Origin: Chromatiales bacterium
Lineage (GTDB): Bacteria; Pseudomonadota; Gammaproteobacteria; UBA6429; Thiohalophilaceae
DNA length: 10,770 bases
Direction of reading: 5' to 3'
Assembly (NCBI GenBank): GCA_027070385.1
Contig: JALXDW010000320.1
Coordinates: 5,504-16,273 of the forward strand
In this document: positions 1 through 6,254 of the stretch, piece by piece
How the letters are laid out: each line of letters opens with the position of its first letter
Position numbering within the stretch: position 1 is the stretch's first letter
Program-made: the position numbers and the translations under genes
The notes under the pieces: model-generated
What the model was told of the DNA's origin: nothing
Seen by the model: the letters and a program-made list of their open reading frames with translations, nothing else
Databases searched by the model: none

Positions 1-1939
1 CTGAATCATTAATTGGATAACTTATACCTGATAAACGATTTAGATCATCATAACTGTATTGGGTAGTATTCCCGCGACCATCAGTTTCATCTCGTAATGT
101 ACCCGAATCATTTATTGTTCGATAAACAGTTACATTTTCAGGATAATTAATTTGTTGCGCACTACCTCGATGGTAACTTGAGTATGTGGTTACATTTTGC
201 CGAGCATCAGTCTCTGTACTTATGTCGCCAGTAGGATAATAAGTATAATTTGTGGTCACACCAAATTTAGAGACTGATATCAAATTTCCGTTGGTATCAA
301 AAGTTCTGTCTATTGCTCCAACATTTGAAATGGTTTCATCTTCTTGTTTGATAATATTTCGACCTGCATTAATAAAGTAGGTATAATTAACTTGTTTAGA
401 ATCGTTTGTAATATTCGATGTGGTAATAACCGTTTCAGGCTTACCATAAGCATTATGATTTGAATAATTTATGGAATAATTAACACCATCACGATAAACA
501 CTTTTACTTATTAAAATTGGGGCATATGTCGCAGAATCATTACTGACTCCACCACCACGTGTATATTCTTCATTTGATATCTTTTGATAACCCCATGAAC
601 TTGTGGTGCGTTGTAAAAGTTTACCTTGCTTATCTTTAACTGTTACATAAACAGGCAATCCAGTAGCCCACAAATTTTTAGTTGCTGCTGATGTAAATAT
701 ACCTATATGCTCATAAGTATAAATAGCAGTTGGTGTCGTTACTGTAGTTTTATCGTATTCACCATCATCAACAATACCATTCCTATTTAAGTCAATGCCT
801 TGAGAATAATCAAATGTCCAAATACCAGTAATAGTTGTAGCTATACCATTTTTTATTATTTCATCTTCTACTCTTTTGGTAGCAATAACTGGTTTTCTTG
901 AAATACCTAAACCTGGAATAAAATCGTGTAGTTTATACGTGTACTTGATTTCACTTCCCCATGGATATTTAATTTCATCAAGAAGTGGCAGCAAAGATAT
1001 TGATGTTGATTCATCGTACTCATACTCCCATTCACTACCATCTGGACGGATAACTTTTTCAAGTAAAATATAATTAAAGTAGGAATCATATTTATAATTC
1101 CATGTTTGATTTGGTGTACCATCATTATTCACAACTTTAATACTTGATAATCCTAATTGAGCCCGATCTTCATTAATATAGCTGTATTGAATTAAACGTC
1201 CATCATTTGTCGTGATTCTATCAATGACTTTTTGACCACTGGTACGTTTATATTTAATATTAATCCAATTACCATTGACATCTTCAATTCGGGTTGTATA
1301 AAAGAAATTAAAAAATGATCTGCCACTATCATTCGAAATTTGATCAAACTCATTCATGGTATAACGTGTACCATCAGTAGATGTTACAATCATACCCATT
1401 GCGCCATTTTTATTTGGCGCGCCTTCAGGAAAGCATTCAGCCTTAATTCGAGATTTTGTTATAAGTTGAGGCACTGGCGAGTAGACCAAATTGTCTAAAA
1501 ATAATATTTCACGTGCACCATCGGCAAATTCAACAGAAGGATTATCCGCACTTGTTAACTTATCTACAGCTAACGAAGATTGACATAACTTAGCAAAGAC
1601 ATCTGATTGCGAACCGCTAGCAGGTACTACGATTCGACCAAAATGCATGGTCCAACCAAACCCATAAGGGGAGTTAAGCGGTGTTGAGGATATTGGTCCA
1701 TTATAAAATCGGTTAATCTTAATGTCTAACCCACCATTGCCAGGTACTACAATATCAGTATGGGACAACGCCAATGAGCCATTAAAGATACTGATACTTT
1801 CATTAGGATGTTCACTAATACTTTTATACGGATTAATTCCTGGTTCATTGTAATAGTCACGTATTTCAGAACCGGCATATGAGATCACCGGTAATAAAAA
1901 AATTGAAACTGAAGCAATAATACTTATTATTATATTCAT
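1..1939 (-). CDS. Secreted RHS/YD-repeat protein, N-terminal part (3' end outside window)
   Basis: An unbroken frame of 646 codons runs from the ATG at 1939 to the left edge; I checked every codon for stops. Residues 1-22 form a signal peptide (hydrophobic core ending VISYA, likely cut before Gly23) but with no basic residue near the N-terminus. Residues about 30-80 read like the entry domain of RHS proteins (GSLALSHTDIVVPGNGGLDI, then a PYGFGWTMHFGRI stretch). Residues 383-394 match an EF-hand loop (DLNRNGIVDDGE). From about 547 there are YD/RHS-type units: FDTNGNL, then TDARQN at 577 and TDGRGN at 619, 42 residues apart, followed by YSYDDLNRLSGI. Such proteins form large secreted shells or cell-surface proteins, often with a variable C-terminal toxin or adhesive module. 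That part is outside the window, so the function is open. An in-frame ATG at 1981 would add 14 residues before the signal peptide. The 1939 start is preferred because GGGG lies 5 bases upstream. The gene is noticeably AT-rich (16 of the first 60 bases are G or C). Confidence 0.88.
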   Translation of the reverse strand, partial: MNIIISIIASVSIFLLPVISYAGSEIRDYYNEPGINPYKSISEHPNESISIFNGSLALSHTDIVVPGNGGLDIKINRFYNGPISSTPLNSPYGFGWTMHFGRIVVPASGSQSDVFAKLCQSSLAVDKLTSADNPSVEFADGAREILFLDNLVYSPVPQLITKSRIKAECFPEGAPNKNGAMGMIVTSTDGTRYTMNEFDQISNDSGRSFFNFFYTTRIEDVNGNWINIKYKRTSGQKVIDRITTNDGRLIQYSYINEDRAQLGLSSIKVVNNDGTPNQTWNYKYDSYFNYILLEKVIRPDGSEWEYEYDESTSISLLPLLDEIKYPWGSEIKYTYKLHDFIPGLGISRKPVIATKRVEDEIIKNGIATTITGIWTFDYSQGIDLNRNGIVDDGEYDKTTVTTPTAIYTYEHIGIFTSAATKNLWATGLPVYVTVKDKQGKLLQRTTSSWGYQKISNEEYTRGGGVSNDSATYAPILISKSVYRDGVNYSINYSNHNAYGKPETVITTSNITNDSKQVNYTYFINAGRNIIKQEDETISNVGAIDRTFDTNGNLISVSKFGVTTNYTYYPTGDISTETDARQNVTTYSSYHRGSAQQINYPENVTVYRTINDSGTLRDETDGRGNTTQYSYDDLNRLSGISYPINDS

Positions 1940-2450
1940 ACAGACCCCATCACTTTGATTGCAGACACAGTTATCCCACATCAGGTTTTATACCCAATTA
2001 CCAGGAGTACTCTAATTATTTTAATTTTCTTTTAAATTGGCCTGGGGATGTTGACCAAAAATTATTTTTATCGTTGATTGCGGTTACTTTTTCCAACAAT
2101 CAAAGATTTATGCTTTTTGTTAATGATTACCTTACTACATCCAAAGAGATGATTTCAATAAAAACGGGTATCAAATTAAAAATCTGTTCATAAAATCTCT
2201 TGGTAATGTTTAAAAAATGGCCAAACTCCGCACAGTAGTGAGAAGAGAAATCTCTATAATAACATGCTGAAACAATTAGCTATTATTTTACTGCTTATAA
2301 TTATTTATTTACATAAGAGACTTATTAGTTTTCATGGTTCAGAAGGTACCAGGAAAATGTGATTATTTTTTTAATACACGATTTAACCTATTCATTAACT
2401 TAAATAAATCGTATATATTCGCGTAAAGAATAATCTAGTGAATATAAATA
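1940..2450. other. AT-rich non-coding gap between divergent genes
   Basis: About 510 bases lie between the starts of the RHS-type gene (minus) and the YjbQ gene (plus), with no open frame that looks like a gene. It presumably holds both promoters. On the minus strand a TATAAA at 1992-1987 lies about 50 bases before the ATG, but its -35 position is poor. On the plus strand TTCATT (2391-2396) and TATATT (2414-2419) are 17 bases apart ahead of yjbQ, a weak match. An exact TATAAT at 2255-2260 has no -35 partner. Small inverted repeats are TTGATTG/CAATCAA (2074-2080 and 2097-2103) and AGAGA/TCTCT (2244-2255). None is strong enough to name as an operator or RNA gene. Confidence 0.5.
2391..2419 (+). 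promoter_or_regulatory. Weak sigma70-like promoter candidate for the yjbQ gene
   Basis: TTCATT (2391-2396) and TATATT (2414-2419) are separated by 17 bases and lie about 30 bases ahead of the ATG at 2451. The -10 matches the consensus at 5 of 6 positions and the -35 at only 3 of 6. The surrounding sequence is very AT-rich, so chance matches are likely. Confidence 0.25.
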
Positions 2451-2861
2451 ATGAAACAAATACATTTATCGATAAATACCAGCGGCCGTGGCAGTTACAA
2501 TATAACGCATGAAATACAAAAAATTGTTAACGATTCCAATGTAACAACCGGCCTGTGCAACATCTTTGTACAACACACCAGTGCGTCTTTGATGCTCTGT
2601 GAAAATGCTGACCCGCAAGTTCGGGATGATCTGGAAACCTTTATGGCCAAAATAGCCCCCGATGGCGACCCGATGTTTTTACACACTGACGAAGGCCCGG
2701 ATGATATGTCTGCCCATGTTAGAACCATTCTTACTGCAAGTAGCCTGACAATTCCCATTAGTAGCGGGCGTTGTGCATTAGGAACATGGCAGGGCGTTTA
2801 TCTATGGGAACATCGCACTTCCAGCTTTCACCGCAAAGTAATAATCACTATTCAGGAATAA
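2451..2861 (+). CDS. yjbQ: YjbQ / UPF0047 family protein
   Basis: The 136-residue product is close in length to E. coli YjbQ (138) and carries the family's conserved blocks: QHTSASL at 41-47, ENADPQVRDD at 51-60, H78 with D80, PDDMSAH at 83-89, and the C-terminal signature GRCALGTWQGVYLWEHR at 106-122. The histidine and acidic residues in these blocks are the probable metal or ligand site of this compact beta-sandwich family. The family was named secondary thiamine-phosphate synthase because overexpression in E. coli rescues thiE mutants; its physiological role is unsettled. The Shine-Dalgarno sequence before the ATG is poor (GTGAATATAAATA). The gene stands alone and converges on the DUF924 gene with only 14 bases between the stops and no obvious terminator hairpin. 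Confidence 0.95.
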   Translation: MKQIHLSINTSGRGSYNITHEIQKIVNDSNVTTGLCNIFVQHTSASLMLCENADPQVRDDLETFMAKIAPDGDPMFLHTDEGPDDMSAHVRTILTASSLTIPISSGRCALGTWQGVYLWEHRTSSFHRKVIITIQE

Positions 2862-2875
2862 AATATTTCTCCGGG

Positions 2876-3418
2876 CTACCCCAGAAAGGCCTTGTCTGAA
2901 TTCAGGTATTCTGTTTCAGCCTTGGTATTTTCCCGACCCAGAATCTTATTCCTGTGTGGAAACCGCCCAAACTGTTTAATAATTTCATAATGATGTTTGG
3001 CAAATCGGTAATTATTTTCCAAGCCTTCCTGGTTGAATAAAATTAAAGACTGTTCCTGATCTGCCAAGTTTTCGCTGTGCATATAGGGCATATATAAAAA
3101 GGCCTTTTGCTCAGTAGACAGGTCTGCATCAAAACCCTGAGAGATCGCCCGTTCTGCAATTTCTCGTGATAACGTTTCGGTTTCAAAACTTACTGCCTGA
3201 CCACGAAACATATTTAAGGGAAACTGATCGAGAATAATCACCAGAGCCAAGGCACCGAGTGGTTCGCTTTGCCACGCTTTTAATTTTAAATTCTTCGCAT
3301 CGGTATAAACTTTCAGGTAGTTTTCTTTTAGCTGTTTATCAAAGTCAGCCGTTGATTTAAACCAGAGTGGCCTATTTTTTTTATCAAACCAGAAATCAAT
3401 AATATGTTGATAGTCCAT
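2876..3418 (-). CDS. DUF924 family protein
   Basis: The 180-residue product matches the DUF924 family along its length: a start of the form HIIDFWF...PLWF (6-20), the core IILDQFPLNMFRG (61-73), YMPYMHSENLADQE (109-122), FGRFPHRN (150-157) and LGRENTKAETEYL (160-172). These proteins are all-helical, TPR-like and cytoplasmic; no biochemical function is established to my knowledge. I start it at the ATG at 3418 rather than at a TTG at 3436, because AAGGA at 3431-3427 sits 8 bases before the ATG and the conserved family start follows it directly. It lies 14 bases downstream of the msrA stop on the same strand, so the two are very likely co-transcribed. A link to oxidative repair is suggested only by that neighbour. 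Confidence 0.9.
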   Translation of the reverse strand: MDYQHIIDFWFDKKNRPLWFKSTADFDKQLKENYLKVYTDAKNLKLKAWQSEPLGALALVIILDQFPLNMFRGQAVSFETETLSREIAERAISQGFDADLSTEQKAFLYMPYMHSENLADQEQSLILFNQEGLENNYRFAKHHYEIIKQFGRFPHRNKILGRENTKAETEYLNSDKAFLG

Positions 3419-3426
3419 TTTAAATA

Positions 3427-3431
3427 TCCTT
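3427..3431 (-). promoter_or_regulatory. Ribosome binding site that decides the DUF924 start
   Basis: AAGGA on the minus strand lies 8 bases before the ATG at 3418 and inside the short gap after the msrA stop codon (3435-3433). The alternative TTG at 3436 overlaps that stop codon and has no comparable site, so the ATG is favoured. Confidence 0.7.
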
Positions 3432-3432
3432 G

Positions 3433-4068
3433 TCAAAGAACATAGTTAATATTCAACCCACCCAAACCACAGTAACCATTTGGATTTTTTGCCAGGTATT
3501 GTTGGTGATAGTCTTCCGCATAGTAAAAAGTGGGGGCATCAATAATTTCAGTTGTAATTTCACCCAGACCCTTTTGTTGTAACAACGATTGAAATTTTTG
3601 TTTTGCTGCCAGGGCTATTTTCTTCTGCTCATTGGTATAACAGTAAATACCACTACGATACTGTGTGCCACGATCATTCCCCTGGCGCATACCTTGTGTT
3701 GGGTTATGCGATTCCCAGAACGTTTTAAGCAATGCTTCGTATGAAATAATTTCAGGGTTATATATAACGCGTACCACTTCATTGTGCCCGGTTAAACCTG
3801 AACACACTTCCTGGTAAGTCGGGTTGGGGGTTATCCCGGCAGCATAACCCACCGCTGTGGAATAAACTCCCTCAAGTTGCCAGAATTTTCGCTCAGCTCC
3901 CCAGAAACAGCCCAGCCCAAACATTGCATGATGCATTGCCTCTGGGAAAGGTGCCACTAGTGTTGTTGCTAATACAGCGTGTTTTTTTGAAAAATGAACA
4001 TTATCTTCAATGGCTTCATCACGGCCAGGTAATGCTTCTTTTTCTGTTGGTAACGATGTTTTGCCCAT
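3433..4068 (-). CDS. msrA: Peptide methionine sulfoxide reductase MsrA
   Basis: This enzyme reduces methionine-S-sulfoxide, free or in proteins, to methionine using thioredoxin. The 211-residue product matches the E. coli enzyme (212) in length and layout: an N-terminal extension with EALPGRDE (11-18), the catalytic GCFWGAER with Cys54 (53-60), [18 protein letters not shown] (74-91), TGHNEVV (93-99), and [17 protein letters not shown] (123-139). After these come [21 protein letters not shown] (181-201), with the probable resolving Cys200. The second C-terminal recycling cysteine of E. coli MsrA (Cys206) is absent; the chain ends [12 protein letters not shown] good AGGAG (4081-4077) lies 8 bases before the ATG. 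No signal peptide is visible, so it is cytoplasmic. It is the first gene of a pair with the DUF924 gene. Confidence 0.97.
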   Translation of the reverse strand: MGKTSLPTEKEALPGRDEAIEDNVHFSKKHAVLATTLVAPFPEAMHHAMFGLGCFWGAERKFWQLEGVYSTAVGYAAGITPNPTYQEVCSGLTGHNEVVRVIYNPEIISYEALLKTFWESHNPTQGMRQGNDRGTQYRSGIYCYTNEQKKIALAAKQKFQSLLQQKGLGEITTEIIDAPTFYYAEDYHQQYLAKNPNGYCGLGGLNINYVL

Positions 4069-4166
4069 GTTTATCGCTCCTGGTGGTTATACATTGTACT
4101 GAATTAGAAAAGCAGGCAATTTAGTCGGTTAATCTGCACCACTTATCTTGTCAACCAGCATATCAC

Positions 4167-4195
4167 TTTACAATAAAGCCAGCCTCACCTATATA
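4167..4195 (+). promoter_or_regulatory. Sigma70-type promoter candidate for the small protein at 4243
   Basis: TTTACA (4167-4172, 5 of 6 to consensus) and TATATA (4190-4195, 4 of 6) are spaced by exactly 17 bases. A transcript would begin near 4202, about 40 bases ahead of the ATG at 4243. It lies in the divergent gap with msrA. Confidence 0.45.
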
Positions 4196-4242
4196 TAACG
4201 TTATTCATTGGGCTATTACCAACGGCAGTAAAGGGCTTACAC

Positions 4243-4440
4243 ATGGAAATATTACGAAAAGGTGAATCAGGGGTAATTCCGTTCAGGTCTGGTCGATTCT
4301 TCAATGTTGAAACAAAATGGTATTTTGCCTCCAGAGAAGGGATTGATCATGGCCCTTTCGATTCAAAACAACAGGCCGAGGTCAGTCTTGATGTTTTTAT
4401 TCAAAGCGTGATCAATGTTGAAACAAAATTAAAAGCCTGA
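4243..4440 (+). CDS. Small DUF6316-like protein of unknown function
   Basis: The 65-residue product has no signal peptide, membrane segment or cysteine. Its core is RSGRFFNVETKWYFASREG (15-33) followed by DHGPFDSKQQAEVSLDVFI (35-53). The pattern WYFxxREGxxxGPFxxKxxAE is, as I recall it, the mark of a short gammaproteobacterial family listed as DUF6316. I cannot verify that here, and no function is known. The start is well supported by AAGGG (4231-4235), 7 bases before the ATG. The only upstream gene is divergent msrA, and a plausible promoter sits at 4167-4195. The phrase NVETK occurs twice (residues 21-25 and 58-62). The next gene starts 117 bases on in the same direction. Confidence 0.82.
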   Translation: MEILRKGESGVIPFRSGRFFNVETKWYFASREGIDHGPFDSKQQAEVSLDVFIQSVINVETKLKA

Positions 4441-4543
4441 AGCCCTAAACCCTTATTTATTATCCAGTATTCTGTTCCTCTCTCAATCACTCCAATATGA
4501 TTTATATTGTAGAAAAGACTATACTTCCAGCCTATTAATTTTA

Positions 4544-4548
4544 AAAGG
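4544..4548 (+). promoter_or_regulatory. Ribosome binding site that decides the start at 4558
   Basis: AAAGG ends 9 bases before the ATG at 4558. A TTG at 4549 in the same frame directly abuts this site and so cannot use it, which favours the ATG. Confidence 0.6.
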
Positions 4549-4557
4549 TTGCACTCA

Positions 4558-4977
4558 ATGTCCGAAGATAAAAACAAGGCTGAACAAATTGCTAAAGACT
4601 GGTTAAATAATATTATTAAAACCGTCGCTGATAAAGATTTAGATGCCCACCTTGATTTGATATCCCGAAAAGTCAACCTGACGGGTATCCCCGGCTTTGA
4701 CAACATTGGTTATGATGACTGGGCCAACCAGTGCAAACATGAATTTGAAAACAATTTGATAAAACAAATAAGTTATACCGGGTTTAAACTACGCGTTAAT
4801 ACAAACAACCGTATTATGTTTAAAACTTATGAAACCGTAGAAGCAACAGACAATACTGTTAGTGCCCAAGGTATCGAAGTGGTTATCGAAAAAGAACCGG
4901 ACGGTAAATGGCGCGTTATCCAGGAACGAATTTTACCCGAAGATGAAAGCCGGCACGATCAACTGCTGAATTTCTGA
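4558..4977 (+). CDS. Probable NTF2-like / SnoaL-fold protein
   Basis: The 139-residue acidic product has no signal peptide or membrane segment. I infer an NTF2-like cone fold from its shape. An N-terminal helical part (AEQIAKDWLNNIIKTVADKD) leads into DLDAHLDLISRKVNL, a common start for SnoaL/DUF4440-type domains. Then come GYDDWANQCKHEF, and beta-rich segments that end with VSAQGIEVVIEKEPDGKWRV and IQERI, the usual closing strands of that fold. No catalytic motif is evident, so it could bind a small ligand or another protein, or be an enzyme. The ATG at 4558 is preferred to an in-frame TTG at 4549. It lies in the same direction as the bactofilin gene but 135 bases ahead of it, so co-transcription is possible, not certain. 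Confidence 0.8.
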   Translation: MSEDKNKAEQIAKDWLNNIIKTVADKDLDAHLDLISRKVNLTGIPGFDNIGYDDWANQCKHEFENNLIKQISYTGFKLRVNTNNRIMFKTYETVEATDNTVSAQGIEVVIEKEPDGKWRVIQERILPEDESRHDQLLNF

Positions 4978-5027
4978 AGCCCCTTACCGACTTGAGAACC
5001 ACTGCGCATTATTTCATCAGCACGCAC

Positions 5028-5033
5028 TATAAT
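5028..5033 (+). promoter_or_regulatory. Exact -10 box ahead of the bactofilin gene
   Basis: TATAAT is a perfect match to the sigma70 -10 consensus and lies 80 bases before the bactofilin ATG. There is no good -35 hexamer 16-18 bases upstream, so any activity may need an activator, or the match may be chance. Confidence 0.25.
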
Positions 5034-5044
5034 ATCCATGTTCC

Positions 5045-5073
5045 ATCACTTGATAACGATTATAAAAAGTGAT
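5045..5073. repeat. 7-base inverted repeat upstream of the bactofilin gene
   Basis: ATCACTT (5045-5051) and AAGTGAT (5067-5073) are perfect inverted copies separated by 15 bases, centre to centre about two helical turns. The position, 40 bases before the start codon and just after the TATAAT box, would suit a dimeric regulator. It has no T-run and is not a terminator. Chance cannot be excluded. Confidence 0.3.
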
Positions 5074-5112
5074 CCCTTTCTAATTTAAGCAATTTACTGC
5101 GGAGAATATGGA

Positions 5113-5607
5113 ATGTTTGATATTAATGAAATGAAAAAAAATGTCAGTGATAAATTTACTAAAAACATTGAAAGCAAACCCGAATCCAGACAGGTATTAA
5201 AACAGGACGCGCCAGTTAAAAATACCCAGGGCAGCAATCAACTCGCATCCATTGGCCCATCCATTCATTTTAAAGGTGAACTCACCGGTGAAGAAGGCCT
5301 GATTATAGATGGCCAGGTTGAAGGTACCATTGATTTAAAAGGTAACCAGCTTATTATTGGTAATAATGGCAAGATTAAAGCCGATGTCTTCGCACAAACC
5401 ATTATTGTAAACGGCTCTCTTACCGGGGAATTGCACGGCAAGGAACGCGTACACATTAGTAAAACAGGAAAAGTACAGGGCAATATTTTTTCACCCCGTG
5501 TATCACTTGAAGATGGTGCCAAATTTAAAGGCAGTATCGATATGAGTGAAACCAAACACGAAAAAACCCGACAAAATATACAAGACAACCAGCTTAAACG
5601 TGCCTGA
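5113..5607 (+). CDS. Bactofilin (polymer-forming cytoskeletal protein)
   Basis: Bactofilins polymerise without nucleotide into filaments under the membrane and help place cell-wall or envelope machinery. The 164-residue product has the standard layout: a polar, lysine-rich N-terminal tail (1-45), a beta-helical core (about 47-144), and a charged C-terminal tail (145-164). The core opens with IGPSIHFKGELTGEEGLIIDGQVEGTI, shows repeated short hydrophobic strands with turning glycines, and includes VFAQTIIVNGSLTGEL and GNIFSPRVSLEDGAKFKGSIDM. No transmembrane helix is present, so any membrane contact would be through the N-terminus or partners. GGAG (5101-5104) lies 8 bases before the ATG. The next gene follows after 11 bases, suggesting co-transcription. 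No M23 peptidase gene, a frequent bactofilin partner, is seen nearby. Confidence 0.95.
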   Translation: MFDINEMKKNVSDKFTKNIESKPESRQVLKQDAPVKNTQGSNQLASIGPSIHFKGELTGEEGLIIDGQVEGTIDLKGNQLIIGNNGKIKADVFAQTIIVNGSLTGELHGKERVHISKTGKVQGNIFSPRVSLEDGAKFKGSIDMSETKHEKTRQNIQDNQLKRA

Positions 5608-5618
5608 GTACTTCACTC

Positions 5619-6254
5619 ATGTTTCCCCAGCTACAACCTGCATTATCTGATTACTATTCAGATAATGCAGAGCCCCTGAAGACCCGAATATTTGATTCAA
5701 TATGGGAAACCTTTCACCAACAGGATACAACCTGTGCACGTAAACCTGAAATACTGGATCTTGGTTCTGCTCAGCCAGACAGCTTTAATTTTTATTCACA
5801 ACACGCTGGCTATCTAACCATTGCTGATTGTATTGATTCCTTAACAAACCTGACATGGCCTGATGAAGACAGCCCCAATCAAAGTTTACATGCCGCTTTG
5901 GAGAAAATAATACCGAATACCGGTAAGCAATACGATCTTGTATTATGCTGGGACAGTTTTAATTTTATCAATCCAAAAATATTGCCTTTCATTCATGACC
6001 ACTTATTGCAATTTTGTTCTAATAAAACATTAATCCATGGCTTTCTATTTACTTCAGAAAATCGCCCAATACATCCTGCTGTATTTAAAATACTCGATGC
6101 CTGTCAGATTCAACATGCTGTCACTACCAATAAAACCATACGACATACACCACTGACCCCACTGGCCATTAATAAATATATGCCCAATTTCAGGTATGCC
6201 CGTTCGGTTCTAATGCGGAGTGGTTTACAGGAATTTGTGTTAACTCGAAAATAA
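5619..6254 (+). CDS. Divergent class I methyltransferase-like protein
   Basis: The 211-residue product resembles the Rossmann core of SAM-dependent methyltransferases but with a degenerate first motif. EILDLGSAQPDSFNFYS (44-60) occupies the place of the usual D-x-G-x-G-x-G loop, followed by GYLTIADCID (64-73) as the acidic strand-2 end. YDLVLCWDSFNFINPKIL (105-122) looks like motif IV and the following helix. The loop glycines after LDLGS are missing, so SAM binding and catalysis are uncertain; it may be a scaffolding or inactive relative. I recall similar LDLG-P-A proteins beside bactofilin genes in other gammaproteobacteria, but cannot verify it here. It starts 11 bases after the bactofilin stop with a poor ribosome site, which suggests translational dependence on bactofilin. 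Its last 15 bases overlap the end of the minus-strand gene. Confidence 0.82.
   Translation: MFPQLQPALSDYYSDNAEPLKTRIFDSIWETFHQQDTTCARKPEILDLGSAQPDSFNFYSQHAGYLTIADCIDSLTNLTWPDEDSPNQSLHAALEKIIPNTGKQYDLVLCWDSFNFINPKILPFIHDHLLQFCSNKTLIHGFLFTSENRPIHPAVFKILDACQIQHAVTTNKTIRHTPLTPLAINKYMPNFRYARSVLMRSGLQEFVLTRK

Noticed and set aside
907..1125. Open frame of 72 codons on the minus strand inside the RHS-type gene, and one at 876-1073 on the plus strand.
   Set aside because: Both are out of frame with the continuous 646-codon RHS-type frame, have no ribosome site and no recognisable protein features.
1621..1750. The ten bases CAGGTACTAC occur twice, at 1621 and 1741.
   Set aside because: Both encode a VVP-x-x-G turn in the same protein; too short for a mobile repeat or site.
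2255..2260. Perfect TATAAT in the gap before yjbQ.
   Set aside because: There is no -35 hexamer at a workable distance and the region is so AT-rich that chance matches are expected.
2495..2758. 87-codon frame antisense to yjbQ.
   Set aside because: It lies wholly inside a well-conserved gene and its product resembles no family; shadow frame.
2861..2876. Looked for a terminator between the convergent yjbQ and DUF924 genes.
   Set aside because: The 14 bases hold no stem-loop; none could be supported.
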